Source: CAZFQD01 sp964520885 (GTDB taxonomy: Bacteria; Bacillota; Clostridia; Oscillospirales; SIG519). From it: 32,637 bases of DNA. The notes under the pieces are model-generated. The model saw only the letters and a list, made by a program, of their open reading frames with translations. It ran no database searches and had not been told where the DNA came from. The DNA lies in assembly GCA_964520885.1 (NCBI GenBank), contig CAZFQD010000009.1, forward strand, positions 1 to 32,637, written 5' to 3'. Shown in pieces: positions 8,776-18,273 of this stretch; positions within the stretch are counted from its first letter, which is position 1; the number at the start of each line of letters is the position of its first letter. The position numbers and the translations under genes were made by a program.

Positions 8776-11742
8776 TTATTTTAAGATTAATTGAATAAAA
8801 TGTTCTTTTTGGTCATTAAAAAGAGGAAAGCAATCTCTATCAATCAAAACTTGATCAACGAATAACTGGCTTTGACTGCTTTTAACCCTGTAAAAGCCCT
8901 CTGGCTTTTGTATTTCTATACGAAGTTTTGTTTTGCAAAAAGTTATTTCATATTTCTGAACAGTTTCATTTTCTCGTAGCAAAGGCATAAAATAAACATT
9001 ACCGTTTTCATAATTGATACCCAATGCCGTAATTATGGATAATAGCATCCATGTTGAAGTTCCACTAAGAGTAGGCCCTATGTTTTCACCCGTTTCTAAG
9101 TTGTTATATTGTGTGCATAATCTTGGGTTCCCACAAATTGTATAGGGTGTTTTTATGGTATGATACGGTAAAATGTTATCAATTATCCAATATGCAGTAT
9201 TCATAAGACGTTTCGCTAACTCAGTGTCTTCAACTATATTGGCAGCTTTGAACATTGCCGCTGCCGCCATCATATTTGCATGTTTAAAAATTCCGGAATT
9301 TTCTCTGTCACCTTTAAAATAATATTCAATGTCAATGTTTTCGTTTATTTTTTTATAGTCCGCTGAAGTACTAAGCCTATATCCATATGGTGTTTTCAAG
9401 TTTTTGTCCATGGTGTTAAGCATGATATTTATTTGTTTTTCACTTGCAACATCAGCTAAAACAGACCAACTGAAAGAGTTTAAAAAATATGTTCCCTTTG
9501 AACCTTCCTCAATATTTAAACCATCGCCCTTAGCACCTAAATATTTAAGCCATGGTTTACTGACTCTGTTAAAAAGAACTCTGCAGAAAAAGTCATCTTT
9601 CCAAGTCTTTTTTTGCAATCGCTCTTTCACTGTTTCGGATAAGTTTTGAAATGCATTCGCATACTCAGTTTCACCCAATTGTGATGATATTTCGTAAGCT
9701 ACATCTATGGCTATTTTTAATAAAAAGCCATTCATTACACTTTCAGAGTATTCACTCTCGAACGGATCTCCGTACTGTCCTTTATTTTTAAGTTGTAAGA
9801 GATATCTTTCTTCTTTTATCGTTCCTGAAATATAATCTTCATCAACCTTTAAGCAATCGTTCCAATCGGCTCTGTCTATAAGGGGCAATCCGTTTTTGCC
9901 AATTGATATTTTTCCTGAATATGTAACAATAGCCATCATTGTATCAATAATTCTACGGCTTCCACCATCCGCCATCGGACATTCCTCATAAAAAAACTGA
10001 TAATCTCCTGTCAGTTTTGCATATCTGTCAAGTGCTTGCAAAAGCCATAATGAATCATCTGACCATACACCCGGTTCCTTGCCAGTCCAGTAGAAGTTAT
10101 GATTTGCATATCCCATTTTATGAACATTGCAGATCCATTCGAGTAATAAATGCTTGACTAAATCTACCTTTCCCATGCCAACAAAATAATACATTGAAGC
10201 AAAAATATCCTGTATCTCACGGAATCCAATTTCTCTGTATCCCTTTTGTGTCTGATCAAAGGAACGAGACACAAATGTCTGATATCGTACCTGAAAAGGA
10301 AGGTTGTAGTTGAAATAGTTTTCAAATGCTTTATCTTTATGCTCAATTTGTAAATGGGAAGCGAATTCCTGATTAAATTTCTTAACTTTTTCAAGTGCCT
10401 GCTCAACCATACCCATTACAGAATATTTTTCAATAAGTTTTCCGATCTGATTAAGAGGAGCTTTTTCTTCTTTATTAATATCCAAGACATTAGATATAAG
10501 ACCTGTAAAATTACTAATTTCCGCAATGCAACCAGCTTTGATTTTTAATGGTGATGACAATGCAAAAAAAGGTGGCCCCTTTCTTGTATGACGGTTAGAG
10601 AGGTTTGTTGCCCCTTCCGGCTTCTCTAATGTTCCATTTCCAACAAGCTCATTAAAATTGAAACAAAATTGATCTGGATATTCTGCCTTCCCATTGCAAA
10701 ACGCAATCATAGAATGAAATCTCGATTCACCGGCTGCAAATTTCGGTTTATTGTCAAAGCTTACCGCAATAATCTGATTATTTTTATCTCTTAAAATATT
10801 CGATTGTGTGATTACATTAGTAAAAACGATATCCTCTCTAAGTGCCGCCGTTGCACTTATCCCGAACATTCCTGTATAAACAATTCTAATATCTCTGTCT
10901 TCTGTCCCGTTGTTTATAATTTGGATATTCTGAACCTCAACTGCAATTGGGAATCCTTCTTCCTGCGGCAAAATGAAAATTGTTCTGACAATTTTTAAGT
11001 TACATGAGGTTTCATATGTAATTATGGTATGATTTTGAGAATGCACACATTTTGCTGATATCACACAGCTTTGTTTTGGACTTGCTGAATAAAAAAATAT
11101 TTTTCCATTTTCCATTAGATAAAATTGTCTATTTGCAGGAAAACCGTTTTCTTCCGGACGATAGTCCCATCTGGTTGCCAATACCTGTGTATCAGCATGC
11201 GAACGAAAGCTACCCCTTCCTAATCTATCTACCACGCTTTTAGGTGTGCTTTGAAGGCTCCTCGAAAAATTTGTTCTATCCCCAATCAGAAGATTGGTAA
11301 AATAATGAGGTCCTGGTTGAGGTGAAATCAAATCTGTCTCCAATTCTCCTTTTTCATTCAGCTTACCGCCCCATTGCAAGGAATCAATAATAGCTTTTTG
11401 AATAATAGTAATATGTTTATTTTCAAACATTATTCTTTCTGCTTTTCCGTTTTTCCCTTTAAATACAGTTGTAATATTTTCAGCTTGATTCCATTCAAAT
11501 AACACAGATTCACCACTGTCAAAAATGTTTGACAGCAAAGAATTCAATGATGCATCCAATAGCAAAACATCAATTATAGGTGTATAAAAAGGAAGCCCAC
11601 TTACCCCTGCCAAAATATTTTTTTGATTTCCATATACGTAAACTGCACTTACTTTATCATTTAACTTTATTCCCAACGCCTTCCCTAAATCTACTTCGGC
11701 ATTAAACAAACACATTCTTGCCTTTTCTTCTACCAAAACCAT
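8776..11742 (-). CDS. GH94-type inverting glycoside phosphorylase
   Basis: A cytoplasmic enzyme of 988 residues that would split a disaccharide or oligosaccharide with phosphate to give a sugar 1-phosphate, saving ATP. Landmarks are GYREIGFREIQD (501-512), WSDD (560-563) and RADWNDCL (624-631). The DWND block carries the catalytic Asp in GH94 enzymes and closely resembles chitobiose and cellobiose phosphorylases. The length exceeds the roughly 800 residues of those two, nearer to long GH94 forms, so the substrate cannot be read off. I chose the ATG at 11742, eight bases after GGGAG; a GTG at 11757 gives five more residues but would swallow that site. It is the first of a run of enzymes and follows the SGNH gene by 73 bases (58 with the GTG start), the widest spacing in the distal half. 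Confidence 0.86.
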   Translation of the reverse strand: MVLVEEKARMCLFNAEVDLGKALGIKLNDKVSAVYVYGNQKNILAGVSGLPFYTPIIDVLLLDASLNSLLSNIFDSGESVLFEWNQAENITTVFKGKNGKAERIMFENKHITIIQKAIIDSLQWGGKLNEKGELETDLISPQPGPHYFTNLLIGDRTNFSRSLQSTPKSVVDRLGRGSFRSHADTQVLATRWDYRPEENGFPANRQFYLMENGKIFFYSASPKQSCVISAKCVHSQNHTIITYETSCNLKIVRTIFILPQEEGFPIAVEVQNIQIINNGTEDRDIRIVYTGMFGISATAALREDIVFTNVITQSNILRDKNNQIIAVSFDNKPKFAAGESRFHSMIAFCNGKAEYPDQFCFNFNELVGNGTLEKPEGATNLSNRHTRKGPPFFALSSPLKIKAGCIAEISNFTGLISNVLDINKEEKAPLNQIGKLIEKYSVMGMVEQALEKVKKFNQEFASHLQIEHKDKAFENYFNYNLPFQVRYQTFVSRSFDQTQKGYREIGFREIQDIFASMYYFVGMGKVDLVKHLLLEWICNVHKMGYANHNFYWTGKEPGVWSDDSLWLLQALDRYAKLTGDYQFFYEECPMADGGSRRIIDTMMAIVTYSGKISIGKNGLPLIDRADWNDCLKVDEDYISGTIKEERYLLQLKNKGQYGDPFESEYSESVMNGFLLKIAIDVAYEISSQLGETEYANAFQNLSETVKERLQKKTWKDDFFCRVLFNRVSKPWLKYLGAKGDGLNIEEGSKGTYFLNSFSWSVLADVASEKQINIMLNTMDKNLKTPYGYRLSTSADYKKINENIDIEYYFKGDRENSGIFKHANMMAAAAMFKAANIVEDTELAKRLMNTAYWIIDNILPYHTIKTPYTICGNPRLCTQYNNLETGENIGPTLSGTSTWMLLSIITALGINYENGNVYFMPLLRENETVQKYEITFCKTKLRIEIQKPEGFYRVKSSQSQLFVDQVLIDRDCFPLFNDQKEHFIQLILK

Positions 11743-11815
11743 CTTGATTTCTCCCACAGTATTATTTTATAATGTCTTTTTTGCTAAATGCTTTTCAACA
11801 AATATTTCTAAAAAC

Positions 11816-12421
11816 CTATATGGTTTTCAAAACAACTTTCGCTACAATATCACCTAGTGCTTTTCGACCTATTTCATTGTAATGATAACCATCGGAAATT
11901 CTATATTCACTTTTCCCATAGCAAGGTGTATAAAGGTCATTGAGTATAAAATTATATTTTTTGCATAGAGATGAAACAGCTTGATTTCTTTCAATAACTT
12001 TTGGATTGTATTTTTCACTAATGGCTTTTACATCGCCTGCTACTGTCATGGGTGTAGTTAATGCAATGATTAATTTATTATGGTAAATCTTTTGAATGTA
12101 ACGAATCACTTTCTCATAATGTTTTTCATATTCATTTACAGACAAATGCCATCCATGCAACCCATTGTTAAAATGAATACACTCGTAATCAAAGCCGTTC
12201 ATTTTGAGCATATAATCCAATTCATTTTGAATGATTGGATTATCAATTGACCTTGATGATGCAATCATATCAACACAATACTCATAACCCAGTGATTGAG
12301 TAAGACTATGTCTGTATGAGTTTGTTATTGAGTCGCCCACTAATAAAATTCTTCTTCTGGTTTGATCGTTTGCACGATCAAACCAGAAATTACACCATTC
12401 ATATTCCTCTAAAACAGCCAT
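11816..12421 (-). CDS. SGNH/GDSL-family esterase
   Basis: A compact cytoplasmic hydrolase of 201 residues. The four SGNH blocks are present: LVGDSIT with nucleophile Ser31, a block around DMIASS (51-56), FNNGLHG with the Asn near 85-86, and DGYH at 177-180 supplying Asp and His. The likely role is removing acetyl or other acyl groups from imported sugars, complementing the SASA-type esterase. The start is supported by GAGGG nine bases before the ATG. It follows the binding-protein gene by 20 bases. Codons 11-23 contain a perfect 15-bp inverted repeat (listed separately), unusual inside a coding region. Confidence 0.88.
   Translation of the reverse strand: MAVLEEYEWCNFWFDRANDQTRRRILLVGDSITNSYRHSLTQSLGYEYCVDMIASSRSIDNPIIQNELDYMLKMNGFDYECIHFNNGLHGWHLSVNEYEKHYEKVIRYIQKIYHNKLIIALTTPMTVAGDVKAISEKYNPKVIERNQAVSSLCKKYNFILNDLYTPCYGKSEYRISDGYHYNEIGRKALGDIVAKVVLKTI
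12355..12388 (-). promoter_or_regulatory. Perfect 15-bp stem with GCAA tetraloop in the SGNH coding region
   Basis: Bases 12355-12369 and 12374-12388 are exact reverse complements and leave a four-base loop. In the minus-strand mRNA the loop reads GCAA, a GNRA tetraloop. No U-run follows the stem, so it is not a typical terminator. It sits 33 bases after the ATG of the SGNH gene and about 55 bases past the stop of the abundant-type binding-protein gene. A role in protecting the upstream message or damping downstream translation is inference. Confidence 0.7.
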
Positions 12422-12441
12422 AAAAAAGTACCCTCACAAAA

Positions 12442-13941
12442 TTATTGTGCACTCAATGTTAAATTAATCAAACCCTGAACAACTTTCTGATTTCCGGACA
12501 ATAATTCATTGATATCTCTACCCATAGAAGTCGCCTGGCAAATACCGACAGCAATGTCATTGACAGCGTTTGAAGAATCCCGATAGCCAAAATCCATATA
12601 ATTTACTGTTTTGTATAGAGGATCAAAACTAGTTGCTAAATCTCTTCTAACAGATGGAAGTTCTGCTGATACAGAATTTTGATAGGAACTTTCAAATATA
12701 CTGAATGCAACTGCTGCTTTTGGATTTTTTGAACCGCGACTTGAGCTAATGCCATTTATCCAACTTGCTGGGTATTCTTTATTTTTGTTATCCAATCCCA
12801 ACGGAACAGGAACAACGCCAAGATTTTTATAATCATTCCCAAAAACATTATTATTTTTAATATTATCGTTGAATTTCTGTTCATAACAACTTATTTCTGA
12901 GACCCATGTGTATACTTTGCCGGCAGTCAAATTTATAGGCCATTCCGTGGAACCTTCATCCGAAAAAATCCTACTGGCACCAGTTGACATTTGTTGCATG
13001 AGTTTTAATCCATTAATCAATTCAGTTGACTTTAAATTTTCACTTAAAGCTCCATTTATCTCCTTAACAAAATGCCCACCATTTGCCATTGGGATTGTTA
13101 AATAATGAAAGGACGCATCCCCAAAATATATATTTTTTGCAGGATCTGTTACCTGCTTTCCCATTTGATTGTATTTTTCCCATGTCCACTGACCCTTTTT
13201 ATAAAGTGTCATCGGATCCTCAAGCTCTGCTTCCTGGAATTTTTTCTTGTTATAATAGATAACCATAATATTAACCTGGCGATAATAAGATGCCGCAAAA
13301 AGTTTTCCATCCCAAGCAAAATATTTTGACTTTTCAATATCAATTCCTCCAGCATCAATGTTTGAGGGATTGTAAAAGTCAGCTGTGGTTAAATACGGAT
13401 TAAGCGGTTCAAGAACATTGTTCATTACAACAGTAGGATAAAAGGAACCATGATTATAAACAATATCATAGGGCTTTCCTGCACTAATTGTTGTTGAAAG
13501 TTTGCTCATGAATTGTGAGTGTGTAATTGTATCAATTGAAACAGTACAGTTAAACTTCTTTTCAAAATCTTTTACTTCTTGCCGAAATTGTGGGGAATCC
13601 ATTTGTGTCCAGATTAACATCTTGATATTTTTGCCTCCAAAATTAAGCCCATCATCCATCTTTTTCGTTCCTGATGCAATCGTAATGTTTCTGTTTATCA
13701 CCTTTTGATTGCTTCTCGAATTGGTAAATGAATTTTTACTTGAGGTTGTAGCTGCATTACTGGTCGCAGATGTAGCCGAACTGCCTGATGTTACTGCTGA
13801 AACATCTGAACCGGAAGTGATTGCACTGTTTGCGGAATCGGATGAACTTTGGCTACCTGTACCTGGTGTTTTTTTGCAGCCGATGGTTGTTATGCATATC
13901 GCCAGAACCAATAAAACCAAGACCGTTTTTTTCAATTTCAT
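12442..13941 (-). CDS. Sugar ABC transporter substrate-binding lipoprotein (SBP family 1)
   Basis: The 499-residue protein starts with a lipoprotein signal (basic KLKK, a hydrophobic stretch and TTIGC, lipidated Cys22), followed by a long Ser/Ala/Thr-rich linker (about 25-85) and a family-1 solute-binding fold from about 100 onward (MLIWTQMDSPQF, KPYDIVYNHGSF, WTWEKYNQMG). It would capture sugars at the outer membrane face and hand them to a permease pair, probably the one at 17320-19202 because it is nearest. Fold and signal are clear; the ligand is not. The start has AAGGAG eight bases before the ATG. It is separated from that permease pair by the gene for the discoidin-repeat wall protein. 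Confidence 0.92.
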   Translation of the reverse strand: MKLKKTVLVLLVLAICITTIGCKKTPGTGSQSSSDSANSAITSGSDVSAVTSGSSATSATSNAATTSSKNSFTNSRSNQKVINRNITIASGTKKMDDGLNFGGKNIKMLIWTQMDSPQFRQEVKDFEKKFNCTVSIDTITHSQFMSKLSTTISAGKPYDIVYNHGSFYPTVVMNNVLEPLNPYLTTADFYNPSNIDAGGIDIEKSKYFAWDGKLFAASYYRQVNIMVIYYNKKKFQEAELEDPMTLYKKGQWTWEKYNQMGKQVTDPAKNIYFGDASFHYLTIPMANGGHFVKEINGALSENLKSTELINGLKLMQQMSTGASRIFSDEGSTEWPINLTAGKVYTWVSEISCYEQKFNDNIKNNNVFGNDYKNLGVVPVPLGLDNKNKEYPASWINGISSSRGSKNPKAAVAFSIFESSYQNSVSAELPSVRRDLATSFDPLYKTVNYMDFGYRDSSNAVNDIAVGICQATSMGRDINELLSGNQKVVQGLINLTLSAQ

Positions 13942-13979
13942 ACTAAATACTCCTTATCATTCATTATTTTATTATTTTA

Positions 13980-16900
13980 TTATTGAATCTTTTTTCCGAA
14001 TCTTTTTAATAAGAAAAAAGAAAGGAAAGGAAGGAAAATGCCGAGGATAATCATTATGAAGGGATCATTGTCACCTGTATTCGGAATATCTGAGGAACTG
14101 CCTGTGCCATTTCCCGTTATTGACAGTTTATCGGCACCGAACATAACAGGAACATAGGTACCGCCATATATGATGTCTTTTCCGATTACATAAGTATCAT
14201 CCGACAGTGAATCCGTTAAAATAACCGGGACCTTATCTTTTTCAATGTTCATTAAGAATATAAAATCGTTTTTATGAGCAACCGGTTTTGGAATCATGAT
14301 CTTAATTTTTCTTGCACCGACATCATCTACGGTAAGTACATTCCCATCCGCACCAATCAACTCAACAATAAAGGAATCGGAGACATTTGCATATTCGGCA
14401 AAATTTAAAATATTCACAACATCTTCCGAAAGTTTTGTCTGTGTAATCTTAAGTCCCTTGGCTAAACTGAAAGTATCATCCGGATCCAGTAAAGATACCT
14501 CAGCCTTAATACCCGTTTTTGTGTCGGTAAAGATTGGATTTTCTTTGGGCGGATCAACGGAAAGCATGGTTCCGCGAACCGAAATTTCATTAAGGCGTGC
14601 TAAGCCGTATCCAACATAGTCAGCTTCATGCGGTCTGTTGATTACAAATACGATGTATTTACCCTGTCGGTTAACATCACTCGAAATCGTCCTTGCCTTT
14701 TCCTCATTTTGTCCGCTGGAGTATACCAAATTATCTTCATCATACAGAGTACTCATTTTATCGCTGATGTAAACATCAACAAGTGCCATCTGTAGACCGT
14801 CGGCCATCTGGCTCACTAAAAGAAAACTATCTATTTGAGCCATACCGCCTAGATGGAATATAATTGTAAATCCATATGATTCAGAACCGATTTTTCCACC
14901 AGGGCCAGGCATTCCATTTAGTAAACATCTTTCGCCATCGATATCCTTTCCATCTGTTAGATTAGCTGCAGTATCCCAAACATAAGCTGGTTCTCCGATA
15001 ACATTTTTTGGTTTAAAGGGAACTATTTGTGAAATTTGCATAGGTAATTTGTTAAGGACTAAATTAACTGAATTATCTACGACTGGCGTACCCGGTGTGC
15101 CATACGCAGCAATTTCATGAATACGTGCTAAAGTATCATTACTATACATACTCGGTTGAATGATCCTAACTCCAATAAATCGTCCTGTTTTTGCTGTAGC
15201 AAATGTGAATAACTGTGATTTTGTGCCATTTGTATTTGTATAGATAACAACCTTGTTTTGAGTTGTATACAAACTGTTATATTTATTACCAATAAAAATT
15301 TCATATTTCCTGATTTGATTATCACCACCATCGGTACCTATTAATATTTTATTGATAATAGCTCCTGCTCCCAAATCATAGGTAACAGTTCCCGAATCAG
15401 CTCTAACACCATTGTAATACATAGCACCGTAGTAATCTCTTGTTGAAAGTATCCCATCTGATATATTCAAAACATCTTCACCGCCCGTAGGATTTTCCGT
15501 TTCTTGTGCATTGACAATCTTATAAGGGGTGGTTTCTTTGTTTATACTGTTACCAAGTGTATTTACCTGATCTTGCGTCAGATCGGTTTCAATATTATCA
15601 CCTGGATCTCCTTTGATACCTTCTGTTCCTATAACTTCGATTTCGTTTATAATTGCCTTTTTCTCAGTTGCCACCATGCTAGGAGTAATAATTCTGATTC
15701 CGAAATACCGTCCTGATTTGGCTGTTGCTAAAACAATTACCTGCGATTTTGTTCCACTGGTATTCTCATATGTATATATTTTGTGGGCATTTGTATATAA
15801 ACTTACATAATTATCTGCTATAAAAACTTCGTATTTTTTAATTTGAGAGCTACCAGTATTGTCGGTTGCGATTAAAAACTTATTAACAATAGCTCCTGCT
15901 CCCATATCATAGGTAATCGTTCCTGAATCGGCTATTGTACCGTTAAAATACATATTGTCATAAAAATCCTTTGTCGTAAGGTTGCCGTCAGTAATGTTTA
16001 CAACGTTTTCTCCAGCGGCAGGATTTTCTTGCCCAGCCGCGTTAATAATCTTAAAGGGCAAAGCACTGCCAATAATACCACCACTATAAGAAGTTACTTC
16101 AGCCTGGGTAATATTTGAATCAACAAAATCTGTCAGAGTGCCTGCAATTCCATATACACCAATTTCATGAATACGGACCATCATATCATTAGTATCCAAA
16201 CTTGGTGTAATGATTCTAAATCCAAAAAAGCGTCCAATTTTGTTATTACCAAAAGTAAAAAACTGCGATTTGCTATCCGATGTATTATCGTAAGTAAGGA
16301 TTTTATTTGCTTCTGTATATAGACTTCCATAATCATTGCTTAGATAAATCTCATATTTCTTAATTTGAGAATTTTGTATGTTATCAGTTCCAATTAATAC
16401 CTTACCTACCTTAGCTCCCGTTCCCAAATCATAGGTAAACGTTCCCGATTTTTCATTTGTGCCGTTATAATACATTGCACTATAATAATCTCTGCTTGAA
16501 AGCTGCCCATCAGTTATATTAAGTACATTCTCTCCGCTGGCAGGATTTATATTATCTTGCCCATCGACTATCTTTAGTGGAGCTTTATTTTTGATGATGT
16601 TGGTTCCAAGTGCATCTACCTGAGCTTGTGATAAATTTAATGAAATTTCATCACTTCTTACACCTGCAGTTCCATATACATCCAACTCATGGATGCGAGC
16701 CATAGAATCGCCTAAATCAAAACTCGGTGTAATGAGTCTGATTCCAAAAAATCTGCCGGTTTGTGTTGAATTAAATGTAAATAACTGTGTTCTGCTGTAG
16801 GACGTGTTGTCGTATGAAATGATTTTGTTTGCATTGGTATATAAACTGTCGAACTGATTTCCGATAAATATTTCATATTTTTTTAGTTGGGAATTACCCT

Positions 16901-17279
16901 GATTATCTCCGGCGATCAAAATTTTCTCTATGAGAGCCCCTGCTCCTAAATCATAGGTAACTGTTCCCGTAGAAGGCTTTCCGGTTACATTTTTCAAACC
17001 GCCGTAGTAAGCTCTTGTATTGAGAATACCGTCAGTCATATTATTAGCATCTTCTCCGGGGACAGGATTGACTTGATCATACATGTTATAAACATTATAG
17101 GGAGTTGTACCATAAGTAAGACTGGTACCTAAAGCATCTACCTGTGACTGCGTCATATTGATGTCCTGTGTAGAATAATCCGTTATAGCTAAACTGCTAA
17201 GATTTACGTTGAAAACAGAAAAAATTAGCGTAATAACCACGGTCAAAGACATCATTTTCAAGAATTTGTTGTTTTTCAT
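13980..17279 (-). CDS. Sortase-anchored surface protein with five discoidin-like repeats
   Basis: A secreted protein of 1099 residues. A signal peptide (about 1-31) is followed by four similar repeats of about 170 residues (near 38-206, 211-380, 387-554, 566-732) and a fifth diverged one (738-906). Each has a TDG turn, a (T/S)YDLG-type strand and a G-R-F-F-G-hydrophobic-R strand, which suggests an F5/8 type C or related carbohydrate-binding jelly roll. A further domain of about 140 residues follows. The end is IPNTG (1065-1069), a hydrophobic segment and KRFGKKIQ, a sortase signal for wall attachment. No glycosidase motif is visible, so it probably tethers substrate at the surface. A short GIKGDPGDN linker lies between repeats three and four. 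The ribosome site is weak (GATGGG). Confidence 0.85.
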   Translation of the reverse strand: MKNNKFLKMMSLTVVITLIFSVFNVNLSSLAITDYSTQDINMTQSQVDALGTSLTYGTTPYNVYNMYDQVNPVPGEDANNMTDGILNTRAYYGGLKNVTGKPSTGTVTYDLGAGALIEKILIAGDNQGNSQLKKYEIFIGNQFDSLYTNANKIISYDNTSYSRTQLFTFNSTQTGRFFGIRLITPSFDLGDSMARIHELDVYGTAGVRSDEISLNLSQAQVDALGTNIIKNKAPLKIVDGQDNINPASGENVLNITDGQLSSRDYYSAMYYNGTNEKSGTFTYDLGTGAKVGKVLIGTDNIQNSQIKKYEIYLSNDYGSLYTEANKILTYDNTSDSKSQFFTFGNNKIGRFFGFRIITPSLDTNDMMVRIHEIGVYGIAGTLTDFVDSNITQAEVTSYSGGIIGSALPFKIINAAGQENPAAGENVVNITDGNLTTKDFYDNMYFNGTIADSGTITYDMGAGAIVNKFLIATDNTGSSQIKKYEVFIADNYVSLYTNAHKIYTYENTSGTKSQVIVLATAKSGRYFGIRIITPSMVATEKKAIINEIEVIGTEGIKGDPGDNIETDLTQDQVNTLGNSINKETTPYKIVNAQETENPTGGEDVLNISDGILSTRDYYGAMYYNGVRADSGTVTYDLGAGAIINKILIGTDGGDNQIRKYEIFIGNKYNSLYTTQNKVVIYTNTNGTKSQLFTFATAKTGRFIGVRIIQPSMYSNDTLARIHEIAAYGTPGTPVVDNSVNLVLNKLPMQISQIVPFKPKNVIGEPAYVWDTAANLTDGKDIDGERCLLNGMPGPGGKIGSESYGFTIIFHLGGMAQIDSFLLVSQMADGLQMALVDVYISDKMSTLYDEDNLVYSSGQNEEKARTISSDVNRQGKYIVFVINRPHEADYVGYGLARLNEISVRGTMLSVDPPKENPIFTDTKTGIKAEVSLLDPDDTFSLAKGLKITQTKLSEDVVNILNFAEYANVSDSFIVELIGADGNVLTVDDVGARKIKIMIPKPVAHKNDFIFLMNIEKDKVPVILTDSLSDDTYVIGKDIIYGGTYVPVMFGADKLSITGNGTGSSSDIPNTGDNDPFIMIILGIFLPFLSFFLLKRFGKKIQ
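14562..17168. repeat. Five tandem ~510-bp coding repeats (discoidin-like units)
   Basis: Approximate unit bounds on the minus strand are 17168-16664, 16649-16140, 16121-15618, 15584-15084 and 15068-14562. The first four share long runs of near-identical protein, such as KKYEI or KKYEV followed about ten residues later by SLYT, and GRFFG or GRYFG. The fifth keeps only the overall pattern. This indicates internal duplication followed by drift. Confidence 0.85.
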
Positions 17280-17319
17280 ATAAACCCATCTTTCTTTTAT
17301 AAATATTTTTAATTTAAAT

Positions 17320-18273
17320 TTAACCTACAATACCGGTTCTTTCGATGCTTTGCGTAAAATACTTTTGCGTAAACATATAAAGTACTAACGGAGGCAAAAT
17401 AGTTAATAGTGAACCTGATGCAAGATAGATACTGATTTGATATGGCGACTTAAATGTTCCGTAATTACCGGTTGTTCTGAGTAAACTGTCGATATTGCTG
17501 AGCATAACCGAAATAGGCTTCATATCTCCGCAGAAATACATTGCAGAAGTAAAGTAATCATTCCAGTGCCAGATAAATGAGAATAACATTACAGTAATAA
17601 ACGCAGGTACGGCAAGCGGCAAAATAATTCGGACATATGTTTTAAGATAGCCGCATCCGTCTATATGCGCCGCTTCCTCCAAATCCTTCGGCATCCCCGA
17701 AAAGAACTGCCGGAAAATGAAGATAAACAAGCCACCCCGTAATCCCACGGCTAAAAGTGAGGGCAATATAAAGGTCAAAGGCGTGAGAGGCATTTCGGTC
17801 AAATCGATATATCCAAATCCTGTGACTCCTTCCAAAAGCCTTAAAATGCCGCCAAAATCGAAATATCTAAAATTAAGAAAGGATGATATCAAAATCAATT
17901 GCGGTGGCACAATGATGGTAAGAACAACCAAACCGAAAACAATATTTTTTTCAAAAAAGCGAAATCTTGCAAGCCCGTATCCGACCAACGAACAGGAAAT
18001 GAGCGTACCGAGCGTGCTTAAAACAGAAATGATAAGGGTAAGCAGTGCCGATTTCGTATAACTCAATATACCCATGGTCTCCTTCAGATTCTCAAGCGAC
18101 ATTGCTTTGGGTATCCATACAATGCTCGGATCGTTGATGGTAGCCGGAGCACGGAGAGATACACTAAGCATATAAAGCAACGGAAATAAAAATACATAGG
18201 TCATACCGAAGATTAGCATACTTCTGAAAAGAAAAGTTGCGATATTGCCTGACTTTAAGTTGGGTAATCTCAT
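17320..18273 (-). CDS. Carbohydrate ABC transporter permease, MalG type
   Basis: A 317-residue inner-membrane permease with about six hydrophobic helices. The cytoplasmic EAA loop (EEAAHIDGCGYLKTY, from 199, ending LPLAVP) contacts the ATPase. Its start overlaps the end of the MalF-type gene by four bases (ATGA), and AAGGAG lies six bases before the ATG, so the two are translationally coupled and probably form one channel. The nearest binding protein is the lipoprotein at 12442-13941. No ATPase gene is nearby. Confidence 0.95.
   Translation of the reverse strand: MRLPNLKSGNIATFLFRSMLIFGMTYVFLFPLLYMLSVSLRAPATINDPSIVWIPKAMSLENLKETMGILSYTKSALLTLIISVLSTLGTLISCSLVGYGLARFRFFEKNIVFGLVVLTIIVPPQLILISSFLNFRYFDFGGILRLLEGVTGFGYIDLTEMPLTPLTFILPSLLAVGLRGGLFIFIFRQFFSGMPKDLEEAAHIDGCGYLKTYVRIILPLAVPAFITVMLFSFIWHWNDYFTSAMYFCGDMKPISVMLSNIDSLLRTTGNYGTFKSPYQISIYLASGSLLTILPPLVLYMFTQKYFTQSIERTGIVG

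Noticed and set aside
11743..11815. Possible internal promoter in front of the phosphorylase gene (TTGAAA with TATAAA-like bases)
   Set aside because: The spacing between the boxes is wrong for sigma-A (18-21 bases, with a poor -10), and this AT-rich gap would give such matches by chance.
13709..14050. Open frame of 113 codons on the plus strand
   Set aside because: It is antisense to the start of the binding-protein gene and the end of the wall-protein gene, has no ribosome site, and reflects the Ser/Thr-rich linker on the other strand.
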